From positions 216,535 through 280,534 of the forward strand of contig NZ_BMJA01000004.1 in NCBI RefSeq assembly GCF_014642835.1: a DNA stretch of 64,000 bases, given 5' to 3'. Of this stretch, positions 33,386 to 42,241 are shown piece after piece. The notes below the pieces were generated by a model. That model was not told where the DNA came from. It did not search any database and saw only the letters and a program-made list of their open reading frames with translations. How positions within the stretch are numbered: position 1 is the first letter of the stretch; each line of letters begins with the position of its first letter. The DNA is from Dyella nitratireducens (GTDB lineage: Bacteria; Pseudomonadota; Gammaproteobacteria; Xanthomonadales; Rhodanobacteraceae). Made by a program: the position numbers and the translations under genes.

Positions 33386-33424
33386 TAAGCGGCTTTCCCC
33401 TCCTCCTTCCCCCGGAGCCGCTTA
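33386..33424 (+). promoter_or_regulatory. Hairpin ending at the acyl-CoA dehydrogenase start codon
   Basis: TAAGCGGCT and AGCCGCTTA form a perfect 9-bp stem around a 21-base pyrimidine-rich loop. The 3' arm ends on the A of the ATG and covers the only GGAG-like ribosome-binding bases, so it could limit translation. Confidence 0.5.
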
Positions 33425-34584
33425 TGGATTTCCGTTTCACCGATGACCAGCTTTCCCTTCAATCCATCGCCCGCGATTTCGCACAAAAGCGCATTGCGCC
33501 GGTGGCGGCCGAACTCGATGCCAAGGGCGAGTTTCCGCTGGACAACATCCGCGAGATGGGTCAGCTCGGCCTGATGGGCATCGAGGTGCCGCACGAATAC
33601 GGCGGTGCAGGGATGGACCCGGTCGGCTACGTGTTGGCGATGATCGAGATTGCCGCGGCCGACGCGGCGACGTCCACCATCATGTCGGTGAACAATTCGC
33701 TGTTCTGCAACGGCATCCTCAAGCACGGCACGGAAGAACAGAAGCAGAAGTATGTGCGTGCGATTGCACAGGGCGAAGCGATCGGTGCTTATGCGCTGAC
33801 GGAGCCGCAGTCGGGCTCGGATGCATCCGCCATGCATACGCGTGCGTCGAAGAATGCCGATGGTAATTGGGTGATCAATGGCAAGAAGAGCTGGATCACG
33901 TCGGGTCCGGTGGCTCGCTACATCGTGTTGTTCGCGATCACCACGCCGGGTATTGGCGCGAAAGGGGTATCGGCCTTCATCATCGACACGCAACGGCCTG
34001 GTTTCCATGCGGGCAAGACGGAGCCGAAGCTCGGTATTCGCGCATCGGCGACCTGCGAAATCGAATTCAACGATTACGTTTGTCCGAAGGAAGACCTGTT
34101 GGGCGAGGAAGGTAAAGGTTTTTCGATTGCGATGGGTGTGCTTGACGCCGGCCGCATCGGTATCGCGTCGCAGGCGGTGGGTATTGCGCGTGCGGCGTAT
34201 GAGGCGACGCTGCAGTGGTCGCGCGATCGCAAGGCGTTTGGTCATCCGATCGGCACGTTCCAGATGACGCAGGCCAAGATTGCCGATATGAAGTGCAAGC
34301 TGGATGCCGCCACGCTGCTGACGCTACGCGCGGCGTGGGCGAAAGGCGAAGCGGAAAAGAATGGCGGACGTTTCGGTACGGAGGCTTCCGTTGCCAAGCT
34401 GGTGGCTTCCGAAGCGGCGATGTGGATCTCGCATCAGGCGGTGCAAATTCACGGCGGTATGGGCTATTCGAAGGAAATGCCGCTGGAGCGTTACTTCCGC
34501 GATGCGAAGATCACGGAGATCTATGAAGGCACCAGCGAGATTCAGCGGCTCGTGATTGCGCGCGCGGAGACCGGGTTGCGCTGA
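33424..34584 (+). CDS. Short-chain-type acyl-CoA dehydrogenase
   Basis: FAD enzyme of 386 residues that introduces the alpha-beta double bond into an acyl-CoA. Family segments are YALTEPQSGSDASAM and WITSGPVARY (FAD/substrate loops), QAVGIARAAYEATL, RKAFGHPIGTFQMTQAKIAD and QIHGGMGYSKEMPLERYFRD. The catalytic glutamate lies in ITEIYEGTSEIQRLVIAR. The sequence is closest in type to butyryl/isobutyryl-CoA enzymes; chain length or branched-chain preference is uncertain. No other beta-oxidation genes are adjacent. The transposon inserted 75 bases downstream of its stop. Confidence 0.93.
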   Translation: MDFRFTDDQLSLQSIARDFAQKRIAPVAAELDAKGEFPLDNIREMGQLGLMGIEVPHEYGGAGMDPVGYVLAMIEIAAADAATSTIMSVNNSLFCNGILKHGTEEQKQKYVRAIAQGEAIGAYALTEPQSGSDASAMHTRASKNADGNWVINGKKSWITSGPVARYIVLFAITTPGIGAKGVSAFIIDTQRPGFHAGKTEPKLGIRASATCEIEFNDYVCPKEDLLGEEGKGFSIAMGVLDAGRIGIASQAVGIARAAYEATLQWSRDRKAFGHPIGTFQMTQAKIADMKCKLDAATLLTLRAAWAKGEAEKNGGRFGTEASVAKLVASEAAMWISHQAVQIHGGMGYSKEMPLERYFRDAKITEIYEGTSEIQRLVIARAETGLR

Positions 34585-34659
34585 TCGCATAACCGAACGG
34601 CCGTTGTTCCCGCTTCCGCAGGAGTGGCTGCCACGTGAGTTGTGCAGAGGATCGGAAAC

Positions 34660-34684
34660 GCTATTTGGTAGCAAATGCCCCAAA
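34660..34684 (+). repeat. Left terminal inverted repeat
   Basis: Begins CGCTATTTGGTAGCAAATGC and matches the reverse complement of 42242-42266 over 25 of 25 bases. It contains the internal palindrome ATTTG-GTAG-CAAAT. Confidence 0.92.
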
Positions 34685-34717
34685 GAACCATCATCGTATA
34701 ACTAATTGAAAATTATA

Positions 34718-34745
34718 GGCCCTCCTGCCTGGAGGGCCTTTTTTA
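34718..34745 (+). terminator. Intrinsic terminator inside the transposon left end
   Basis: Stem AGGCCCTCC/GGAGGGCCT with a 5-base loop followed by TTTTAATTTTTT. It would block read-through from the acyl-CoA dehydrogenase into the cargo. Confidence 0.8.
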
Positions 34746-35212
34746 ATTTTTTGTGCTCGAAGACGCTAAACGGAAGCTGTTGCACAAACTCAGCTCCGGG
34801 CCACAGGGTGGCTCAAAAAGATTTAACTAATTGAATTTTCTAAGTATTAATGCAGAGCCCCCCCAATCCCGTCGCTCTGTCGTTGCCACCTAAGCGCGGA
34901 TCGGTCTTGGTCACATACAAAGCACCTCATGTCGGGAGCGCGTCATGGCTGCCAGCGCCCTCTACTCGGGGCGCAAACTACCGCCATGCGTGGCGGTCCA
35001 GCCACCATTGCCCGAAAGCGAAACGGCGATACGGGGTTTCAAGGCTGGCCAGCTCCAGATAGCCTGCCGCTGCCGTTATGCTGAAGATAGACAGCAAGGA
35101 AGCCGCTGCCGGCAGCTAGGTATTTCCGGCCCCTTGCCATAGGCCGCCACGACTTGGCTCGTCAAAGGGGCTGAGCGCCAGGCAACTACAGTTCAAGGAA
35201 GGGGATTACAGC
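34746..35212. other. Non-coding left part of the transposon
   Basis: About 470 bases. Short ORFs (for example from 34850) have no ribosome-binding site or recognisable sequence. It should hold the promoter of the herA-nurA operon. Confidence 0.5.
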
Positions 35213-37303
35213 GTGGTCAACATCACTAATCAGGTTGTAACGAGCGAATCACCACTGGTGAAGCTTCTGGGGGACTTCGAGGAGTCATTTGTTGGTTTTG
35301 TATATGGCATGCGCTTTGACGAAGTTCTTGTTCTGACCAATGACGCTTTCAAGCACAAGGTCAATGGCATACCACATAACTCCTTTTTGGTTGCTGCCGG
35401 CTTCAATCCGTCGCGATTCGGCGATGCGGAAACCATTGATCAAGAGGTTGTGCTTCTTCGAGTATTGGAACCCGTAAGCCTTCCTCAAGATAACGACTTT
35501 GTCCGAACCCGCATCGAGCACCACCAGCGCCGTACCGCAACGGAGAAGTATCCAGGCGAAGTTAATGATGGCCTAGATCCCATTACGGCGGTGGAGTTGC
35601 AGGCCGGAGGGCTGCGCTGCAGCGTGCTAGGCACTTTCTATATTGACGACAAGGCAAACCTTCGCCTTGGTAGCGATATTGAGAATTTCATGACCTTGTC
35701 GCGCCTCCGCGCATATAAGCCACGAGGAGAGGCATTGGCAACGATTGTCAATCACGTTAATCCCGAGGTTCGAGACAAGGCGAAGGAGGAAGCTCTCAAA
35801 GCTGGCTTCAAGGGAATTCCTTCGGCCATCCACATTGGCTCTGTACGCTATACATCAACGGCGCGTATGCATCGTGGCCCTAGTGAGCCGCTTGTGCCGG
35901 TAATGATACAGCCCACAGATTTTCTCGCGCGACGCACTGCCGTGCTTGGCATGACCAGAACGGGTAAATCCAATACTGTGAAGACAACAGTCTCTGCGGT
36001 TGCGCTGGCAGCGATGACCGACGGTATCAAAGTGGGGCAATTGATTTTCGACATAAATGGCGAATATGCGAATGCCAACCATCAAGATGACGGAAGTTCG
36101 ATTGCAGATGTATTTCCCGCGCAAACGGTTCGGTATCGAGCAATTGAAACCAACGGCTTCGAAGACCTGCGAACCAACTTCTACAGAGATTGCGACCAGG
36201 CTATTAACCTGATTCAAGCTCTATTTGAGATAGATAAGTCCCCGTTCTCGGGGCAAGATCTGGACGCCTTTATGTCCTCAACGCTTGAGGAGCCAGACCA
36301 AAGTGAACGGTCTGAGCACACCCGCTGGAAGAGGCACCGAGCAGTTTTCCAATGCATCCTGTACCGCGCAGGCTTTGCCGCCCCCAATGGTTTGGCTGTC
36401 GAAGTGCCGATCGCAAAGGCCCTGACGAAGCAGGTAACCGATTGGGCCAACTCCCAAACCCCGGTTCCGAATGTTGCCATCCCGCAATCTGAACGAGTTT
36501 CGTTGCCTGAGGCATGCGCTTGGTTTGAGCAGTTGCGACAGATCAATCTGTCGCTCAAGGAGCAGCAGAAGAATCAGAATATCCCTCAGATCGGATTGGT
36601 CTCTTCGACACCGGGCAATTCCTGGGTTGACCCGATGCTCGAAGCGTACCTCAACATGCTCGCCCGAGAGACGAGTCGCAAACAGTCTTTTGGTGGATGG
36701 CGCGCCGTACAAAAATATACCAATTATCATTCTAGTAGGCGCGCCGCTGACGTGACCAATGAGGTGATTGGGCATCTTGATGTCGGGAAAATCGTCATCC
36801 TAGATCTTTCGGCGGGGCCAATCCAAATCCGCACAGTGCTTTCAGAACGCATCGCGCGCCAAATTTTTGAGCGCCAGATGGCAACGATGCATCGTGGTGA
36901 TACACCTCAAAATGTTGTCATCTATGTAGAGGAAGCGCACAACATTATCGGGAAGCGTGCGGAACTGACCGAAACATGGCCTCGAATGGCGAAAGAGGGT
37001 GCAAAAGCGAAAATCGCGTTCGTCTATGCGACCCAGGAACCGTCATCTGTTCATCCGAATATCTTGGCAAACACCGAAAACTGGTTCGTTACTCATCTAA
37101 ACAATGACGATGAGCTAAAGACTCTCGGTAAGTTCTATGACTTCAGCGACTTCATCGGCTCGCTCAAGGCGGCCCAAGACGTCGGCTTTGCACGAATCAA
37201 AACTCTTTCCGCCCCATTTGTGATTCCTGCCCAAATCAATCGATTCTCTCCCGAAGAGATCAAGGCAAAGATGGTCGGACTAAGTGCAGTAGGTGGCAAG
37301 TAA
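35213..37303 (+). CDS. herA: HerA-like hexameric DNA translocase (DUF87 ATPase)
   Basis: Protein of 696 residues. An N-terminal HAS-barrel-like region (about 1-150) is followed by a RecA-type HerA/FtsK ATPase: Walker A GMTRTGKS (246-253), IFDINGEYAN, and Walker B VVIYVEEAHN (about 567-577). AFVYATQEPSSVHP and GKIVILDLS are HerA-typical. The GTG start at 35213 has AAGGAAGGGG upstream. It overlaps the NurA gene by one base. In archaea HerA and NurA form a translocase-nuclease for DNA-end resection; in bacteria HerA ATPases pair with varied nucleases in phage defence. A mobile defence role here is inference. Confidence 0.9.
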   Translation: MVNITNQVVTSESPLVKLLGDFEESFVGFVYGMRFDEVLVLTNDAFKHKVNGIPHNSFLVAAGFNPSRFGDAETIDQEVVLLRVLEPVSLPQDNDFVRTRIEHHQRRTATEKYPGEVNDGLDPITAVELQAGGLRCSVLGTFYIDDKANLRLGSDIENFMTLSRLRAYKPRGEALATIVNHVNPEVRDKAKEEALKAGFKGIPSAIHIGSVRYTSTARMHRGPSEPLVPVMIQPTDFLARRTAVLGMTRTGKSNTVKTTVSAVALAAMTDGIKVGQLIFDINGEYANANHQDDGSSIADVFPAQTVRYRAIETNGFEDLRTNFYRDCDQAINLIQALFEIDKSPFSGQDLDAFMSSTLEEPDQSERSEHTRWKRHRAVFQCILYRAGFAAPNGLAVEVPIAKALTKQVTDWANSQTPVPNVAIPQSERVSLPEACAWFEQLRQINLSLKEQQKNQNIPQIGLVSSTPGNSWVDPMLEAYLNMLARETSRKQSFGGWRAVQKYTNYHSSRRAADVTNEVIGHLDVGKIVILDLSAGPIQIRTVLSERIARQIFERQMATMHRGDTPQNVVIYVEEAHNIIGKRAELTETWPRMAKEGAKAKIAFVYATQEPSSVHPNILANTENWFVTHLNNDDELKTLGKFYDFSDFIGSLKAAQDVGFARIKTLSAPFVIPAQINRFSPEEIKAKMVGLSAVGGK

Positions 37304-38694
37304 TGCCGTATAAAGGTGAAGTAGCTGGCAAAGGTGGCCATTCGGATTTCGTGAGAAATCCAGATGTCCAGGCGTTTCTGGCCGAGTGCGACTATATGCG
37401 TCAGCCGAGCGACGCCGAAGCAGGGGCGATGGCTTCGACCTTTAGCGTGGCGCCTGCGGGCGATCCGTCCTTGCTTCCAAAGTATGTCGTGGCATCGGAT
37501 GCGAGTAAGAGTGACACGCCGATTAACGATCGACTTCCAAGCACACAGGTCGGCTTCATCAAGGTCAGCCAGATATTAGTTAGCATGGATAGCTATGCCG
37601 AGTTGATTGACCCGCAAAGCCGGTTCGTTGACCCGTTCAAAGCTGCCGAAATGCATCGCAACGCTGCAGCCATCACATTCACGCTCCCTGGTAGCAACGT
37701 GCGTTACCTGGGAGCAAAGAGTGTCAAAGACGGCTTCCGGCGCGCAGTCTTCAGACAACTAAATGCTGACCGGAGTAATGGGGGTGGTAGTCGCCTCGTG
37801 CTATCGGATGTTCTTGTGAATGTCAATGACGGACGAGTCAGCGTAGGACGATCATCGAGCCGCGCTGGACAGTGCCCATCTTGTAGCGCGGAGCACGACT
37901 TTACGTTCACCATTAGCGAGCAAGAGAAAGTCTGCCCATCCTGTAATGAGCCGGTCTTCGTGACGGACTGGCTTCGACTCCACGAGGATGTCTCCGACTT
38001 TGGTAACAATACGAGCGCGATGACTCGCATGATGAATGCCATCGAACATCTACTCCTTGCTGCGCTCATCCAACAAATTTTTCTCGCCGACCCTCGCGCG
38101 CTATCCAAGATGGCGTTTGTTATGGATGGGCCGCTAGCGATATTTGGTCAACCCGCAAAGCTCCATGCCCGGATCATGGCGCTGTTATATGGCGTCAACA
38201 CGCGCCTAGCGGAACTAAAGCTGGATCCTTTGCTGATTGTCGGCCTTCAGAAGACTGGTGAGGTCATGGATCACGCCAATCTGTTGAGTCGCTTCTTGCC
38301 AAACGGTGTATTCCGCGTCCTTGATGACGCTTATCGCTACAAATACATAAAGGGTAGCGATTCGCCAGCAGACAACTTTGGTTTCGAAACCTACTATGGA
38401 CAGGATTTTCTTTTCAAAACTGAGAAGGGCCGTATCTTCAATTTTGCATTGCCTTATCCGTTTTCGGACAAGTCGGGGGATCAGAAGAAATTCGCGGACG
38501 CCAAAGCTCAAATTTCCAACTATGGCTCGCTCATCTCGCGAGCCTGCGACCTAATCAGGCACTTTGAACTCGATCTTTACGAGAGCGCCATCGTCCCCGT
38601 GGCACTCGCTCACAGGCATGCATCGATCAGCATCATGCCGGGCGGAAAAGTCCTCGACATCATTACGAAGACAGGCCTACAGCGTCGGCCGTGA
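37303..38694 (+). CDS. nurA: NurA-domain nuclease with zinc ribbon
   Basis: Protein of 463 residues with the two acidic motifs of NurA 5'-3' nucleases: YVVASDAS (Asp at about 66) and MAFVMDGPLAIFG (Asp at about 275). A probable zinc ribbon CPSC...CPSC (about 190-214) lies between them. The C-terminal segment SAIVPVALAHRHASIS fits the family's histidine region. Archaeal NurA is about 340-450 residues, so the size is normal to long. The ATG overlaps the herA stop by one base, giving a coupled pair. Substrate specificity is unknown. Confidence 0.85.
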   Translation: MPYKGEVAGKGGHSDFVRNPDVQAFLAECDYMRQPSDAEAGAMASTFSVAPAGDPSLLPKYVVASDASKSDTPINDRLPSTQVGFIKVSQILVSMDSYAELIDPQSRFVDPFKAAEMHRNAAAITFTLPGSNVRYLGAKSVKDGFRRAVFRQLNADRSNGGGSRLVLSDVLVNVNDGRVSVGRSSSRAGQCPSCSAEHDFTFTISEQEKVCPSCNEPVFVTDWLRLHEDVSDFGNNTSAMTRMMNAIEHLLLAALIQQIFLADPRALSKMAFVMDGPLAIFGQPAKLHARIMALLYGVNTRLAELKLDPLLIVGLQKTGEVMDHANLLSRFLPNGVFRVLDDAYRYKYIKGSDSPADNFGFETYYGQDFLFKTEKGRIFNFALPYPFSDKSGDQKKFADAKAQISNYGSLISRACDLIRHFELDLYESAIVPVALAHRHASISIMPGGKVLDIITKTGLQRRP

Positions 38695-38799
38695 ATACGG
38701 GAAAGCGGCCCCTGCGGCATCACAAAACGCATCCACACGGTGCTGCTGGCCAGCCGCGATGGACTTCTGTACGATAATGGCCTCCGCAGGAGATGTAAC

Positions 38800-39735
38800 G
38801 TGCCAATCAATCACTCCCCTCTCCGCTATCCCGGTGGCAAAGCAGCACTCGCTCCGTTTCTAAAGGCGCTTATTCAGGAAAATGGGTTGGGCACGGTGAG
38901 CTACGCGGAGCCATATTGCGGCGGCTCTGGTGCAGCATTGGAACTTCTGTTCGAGGGGATAGTCGATGCTGTTTACCTTAATGACATCGACCCCGCCATT
39001 TATTCGTTCTGGCGAACCATTGTTCGTGATCCCGAAGCATTCTGTTCGTTGATTGCTAGTACACCAATCACGATCGACGAATGGCATGTGCAGCGTGAGT
39101 ATTATCTGCGATACCGCACACGCGTCGGACCTAAGTTGGCTTTTGCGGCGTTCTACCTGAATCGCACCAATCGATCCGGAATACTTGCTGCAGGCCCCAT
39201 TGGGGGCCGGGCTCAAACTGGCAAATGGCTGCTTGGGGCGCGCTTCAATAAAGAAGAGCTCATTAAGAAGATCAAGCGCATTGCTCGATATGCCGATCGG
39301 ATTCATGTCAGTCAGCTAGATGCGATTGAGTTCCTTAAAGACACGATCAATCCGTTAAAAAAACAAATTTTGGTGTATTTGGATCCACCGTATTACGTGC
39401 AGGGCCAAAGTCTTTACACTAATCATTACGGGCCTGATGACCACGCGGCGATCGCCAAATTTGTTCAGAAGAAACTGAATAAACCGTGGGTTGTTTCTTA
39501 CGACAATCATCCGAAAATAGAGCAATTGTATGGCACCTGTGAACGAGTAGATTACGGCATTCGCTACTCGGCGCAGGCGCGTTACTTCGGTCGCGAGCTT
39601 ATCGTGATCTCAGATAAGTTGCAGATGACGGATATCACCGACCCACTGTCGGTCGACCGACTGCAGTCGCAACAGCGTAAGCGCGAGAATGATGTGTCGC
39701 GCAGAGCTATGTGGCGACAAGCAGGGCACGCTTAA
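38800..39735 (+). CDS. D12-class (Dam-like) DNA adenine-N6 methyltransferase
   Basis: Protein of 311 residues starting at GTG 38800 after CAGGAG. The SAM-binding motif SPLRYPGGKAAL lies at the N-terminus, YAEPYCGGSGAALELLF is the second half of the SAM pocket, LNDIDPAIYSFW follows, and the catalytic motif is DPPYY at about residue 195. This is the alpha-group organisation of Dam and M.DpnII. Following herA-nurA by 105 bases on the same strand, it may mark self DNA against the nuclease. The recognition site cannot be predicted, and GATC should not be assumed. Confidence 0.9.
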   Translation: MPINHSPLRYPGGKAALAPFLKALIQENGLGTVSYAEPYCGGSGAALELLFEGIVDAVYLNDIDPAIYSFWRTIVRDPEAFCSLIASTPITIDEWHVQREYYLRYRTRVGPKLAFAAFYLNRTNRSGILAAGPIGGRAQTGKWLLGARFNKEELIKKIKRIARYADRIHVSQLDAIEFLKDTINPLKKQILVYLDPPYYVQGQSLYTNHYGPDDHAAIAKFVQKKLNKPWVVSYDNHPKIEQLYGTCERVDYGIRYSAQARYFGRELIVISDKLQMTDITDPLSVDRLQSQQRKRENDVSRRAMWRQAGHA

Positions 39736-39890
39736 AAGGGGCGGCTATTCGTGCTTGATGCGTTAGTTCAGTACATTGCCCTTAATCAAACCTACGAGTA
39801 AATCTGCTCAACAATTAGCTTTCATCCAGAACCTACCGTTTCTATGTACGCCCATCGTAGACACGTCATACATTTAGATGTTGACGCGAC

Positions 39891-40241
39891 TTAGATGGCC
39901 ACGATATGGAATCTTGCTGCTTCTGCAACTGGCTTGACCGTATTGGCCTGGTGCTCAAGTTTGACTAAGCCATAGTTGGCCATGGTCTTGAGTATCCGAG
40001 AGAGGTTTTTAGGCGACCTTTCCATCGTGGTGGCTAGTTCGGCAATAGAGGCTGGATGTGTCTCCGCAATGGTCCGTAGAAGCTCACGGTTTTCGTCGCT
40101 CAGAATCGTCGCAAGCGATTTCATGGATGGAAACCATATTTTTGGGTCATCGGGTGATGGCTTGAGCTTTCCAGTCGCGATAGCTAACACGCGCTCGCGG
40201 ATTTTTTCTTGCGACATGATGCCAATTTTTATGGTTTTCAT
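39891..40241 (-). CDS. Small winged-helix DNA-binding protein (HVO_A0114/TumA-like)
   Basis: Protein of 116 residues. MKTIKIGIMSQEKIRERVLA at the start and a MarR/ArsR-type winged helix (LLRTIAETHPASIAELATTM, ERSPKNLSRILKTMANYGLV) resemble the HVO_A0114 family, members of which serve as antitoxins (TumA) to TumE toxins. No TumE-like gene is adjacent; an exonuclease fragment lies 17 bases upstream instead. It may be a cassette regulator or an orphan antitoxin. Confidence 0.75.
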   Translation of the reverse strand: MKTIKIGIMSQEKIRERVLAIATGKLKPSPDDPKIWFPSMKSLATILSDENRELLRTIAETHPASIAELATTMERSPKNLSRILKTMANYGLVKLEHQANTVKPVAEAARFHIVAI

Positions 40242-40258
40242 GCCCTGGCATCCAATAA

Positions 40259-40558
40259 TTAAAGCCGCTCCTTCGAATTGACTTTGAGCCAAGCCTCACG
40301 AAGAGCACGAGCATCCACTAGAGCGTGATGCCGCTTGGCATCTGGATGTTCTTCGAACCACGACTCGGTACCGTCCAACACAGCTTTTTCTCTAAGCTGA
40401 GTCACAACCACATCAGGTAGAGCGCCTGGCTTATTTGTCACCGATCGCGGCAGGTCCAGTCCGTTGATGGCATGCCTGAGCAGGTGCCAACGTACCTGTT
40501 CAGGTGCGATAGGTCGCTGCGCGCCCGGTGGTCGGCTATCGGCCCCGCCCACCCTCAC
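40259..40558 (-). pseudogene. C-terminal fragment of a DEDD-type 3'-5' exonuclease
   Basis: About 75 codons of plausible homology ending in HHALVDARALREAWLKVN, the last catalytic motif (H-x-AL-x-DA) of DEDD exonucleases such as the RNase AS/ExoX group. The first two catalytic motifs are missing. The sequence breaks off toward a CACCCTCACA/TGTGAGGGTG hairpin next to the transposase gene, so it is truncated. It may be co-transcribed with the HTH gene. Confidence 0.45.
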
Positions 40559-40574
40559 ATTCCTGTGAGGGTGC
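40550..40574. repeat. Hairpin upstream of the transposase gene
   Basis: CACCCTCACA and TGTGAGGGTG form a perfect 10-bp stem with a 4-base loop (TTCC). It separates the truncated exonuclease from the transposase start and may mark a recombination boundary or regulate the transposase. Confidence 0.6.
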
Positions 40575-40603
40575 CATTCCTTCGTCTGTTTTTAGGATCG
40601 AAG

Positions 40604-41629
40604 ATGGCGCAGCACCACCTTCACAGCAAGGAGGCGAGAAATTTTGCCTCCTTCCGGCGCTCTATGACTGAAGAAGAGGCAGAAAGCCTTTTGGCGGAGG
40701 TCAGATGGGGCAGTAAAGACATGCAAATGTGCCCGAAGTGCGGAGTTGTTTATCGACACTATCGTAAGCATCGCCGCCGCCGTTGGCGTTGTTCAAAATG
40801 CACTTGCGAATTTAGCGTGACCTCAGGGTCTGCGTTACATAGCCATAAGATTCCCTTCAAGGTCATCATCGAGGCTGTGTTCGAATTTGTGAACCACGTA
40901 AAAGGGGCCGCCATTTTGCAGATGAGTCGCCAGCTAGGGCTAACGCCGAAAACTTGCCAAGTCTTCGAGGGGAAAATTAGAGAATTTCTTGTCAAGTGCA
41001 CGGACCTGACTCCACTGCAGGGCACCGTTCACATGGATGGCGCTTACTTTTGCGGTAAGCCACGAAAGCCGAATCGCAAAATCAAGATGCCCGCCGAGGC
41101 CATTGCTAAACGCTTTGGCAGTAAGAAGATCCAAAATACATCTCGGCCTTGGATCGAGATGGGTATGACTCAGCAGAATTGGCGTCGTCAGGCTGATAAG
41201 CGTGTCGTCATGTCGCTATGTGCCTCTGCCGGTAAAGGAAATGGCTCAGCTCGCGTTTTGGCATTTGTTTGCCATTCTGAAAACGCGGTTGACATAAAGA
41301 ACCTGGCAGCGCGTCTTCTTACGCCCGGCACAATCGTCATGACCGATGAACACGCAGCTTATGGCGTATTGTCCGGGCCTTATGAGCACTACAGCGTCTG
41401 TCACGCAGAGGAATTCTGCACGGCGGAAGGCGTCTGCAACAACATGTCAGAGACATTTAATAGTCGTGCGCGTCGCGCCCAATTCGGCGTGCATCATGGC
41501 TTTAGGCCGAAATATCTCCAAGATTACATGTCAGAATCCGCGTGGCGTGAAACGAACCGAAAGTTATCCCAGCGTGATCAGGTATTGGAAATTCTGAGAG
41601 TATTGCTATCGACGGGAAAATCCGAATAG
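40604..41629 (+). CDS. IS1595-family (ISXO2-like) transposase
   Basis: Protein of 341 residues. The N-terminal zinc ribbon reads MCPKCG...WRCSKC, and the DDE-type catalytic core has VHMDGAYFCG (Asp at about 146), GTIVMTDEHAAY (Asp at about 247) and NNMSETFNSRARRAQFGVHH (third catalytic region). The start at 40604 (MAQHHLHSKEARNF) follows AGGA; the extension to 40472 overlaps the exonuclease fragment. It presumably acts on the 25-bp ends of this 7.6-kb element. It appears intact. Confidence 0.93.
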   Translation: MAQHHLHSKEARNFASFRRSMTEEEAESLLAEVRWGSKDMQMCPKCGVVYRHYRKHRRRRWRCSKCTCEFSVTSGSALHSHKIPFKVIIEAVFEFVNHVKGAAILQMSRQLGLTPKTCQVFEGKIREFLVKCTDLTPLQGTVHMDGAYFCGKPRKPNRKIKMPAEAIAKRFGSKKIQNTSRPWIEMGMTQQNWRRQADKRVVMSLCASAGKGNGSARVLAFVCHSENAVDIKNLAARLLTPGTIVMTDEHAAYGVLSGPYEHYSVCHAEEFCTAEGVCNNMSETFNSRARRAQFGVHHGFRPKYLQDYMSESAWRETNRKLSQRDQVLEILRVLLSTGKSE

Positions 41630-41704
41630 TGGCGCGGCTACTGGCAAGGTCGTTATCGAACGTATGAACTTGGATTGCACCATTTCTTTGGCTCGCAAGC
41701 TTTG

Positions 41705-42208
41705 TTAGCGAAGTCGCCATAGGCTTTGATTAGAGCCATCGTAACAACGTCCCTTGGAAATACCCTGGATTCTCTGTACTTGACCTTCTCTCAACATGCC
41801 GCGCAATCGTCGACGGACAGCTATATGCACGTATGCATAAGCGTCATCATCCACCGTTGCGTTTAGTTGGTGAATGATCCTTCGAGCGATCTCTGCCGTT
41901 GACGCCCAATCGTGGCGATTGGTGAGGATGCTTCGAATCTGACGACTCATCTGCCCATGAGGAACCAAGCGACGGTGATCGTGCGGAACGACCGGACGCA
42001 ACCCAGTAGGATCGATTTGGATCTCATGCAACTGGAATGTCTGATCGAGTGCCGAAAGCTGTTGTCTTAGCTTATTTACACGGGCATCAATCGATTCGAA
42101 TTGCCCTTTCAGCTCCGCGTGTTTCGGCTCAAGTTTCTCGAGCATTCCTGAGAGTCGTGATCGCCTTACGATCAGCCACTTAAGCGATGATGGTGTTTTC
42201 CAGGTCAT
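41705..42208 (-). CDS. Transposon-end protein: coiled coil plus winged helix
   Basis: Protein of 167 residues, not assigned to a family. The N-terminal half is a heptad-rich helix (MLEKLEPKHAELKGQFESID, VNKLRQQLSALD). The C-terminal half looks like a winged helix (IRSILTNRHDWASTAEIARR, then RRRLRGMLREGQVQRI). No signal peptide. It converges on the transposase gene and lies just inside the right inverted repeat, so it may help end recognition or regulate transposition. The ATG at 42208 lacks a clear ribosome-binding site; a later ATG at 42145 is possible. Confidence 0.7.
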   Translation of the reverse strand: MTWKTPSSLKWLIVRRSRLSGMLEKLEPKHAELKGQFESIDARVNKLRQQLSALDQTFQLHEIQIDPTGLRPVVPHDHRRLVPHGQMSRQIRSILTNRHDWASTAEIARRIIHQLNATVDDDAYAYVHIAVRRRLRGMLREGQVQRIQGISKGRCYDGSNQSLWRLR

Positions 42209-42209
42209 G

Positions 42210-42239
42210 CGCTAAGGCTACCCAGGGGCAACCTTAGCG
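42210..42239. repeat. Subterminal hairpin at the transposon right end
   Basis: CGCTAAGG and CCTTAGCG arms (with further imperfect pairing inward) lie two bases from the right inverted repeat. The left end has no equivalent, so the ends are asymmetric. Confidence 0.6.
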
Positions 42240-42241
42240 TC

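Noticed and set aside
34850-35062. 70-codon ORF in the transposon left end
   Set aside because: No ribosome-binding site, composition unlike a protein, no recognisable motif.
42210-42239. Possible attC (integron) site
   Set aside because: The hairpin lacks the attC core sites and no integron integrase is present; it is better read as a transposon-end hairpin.
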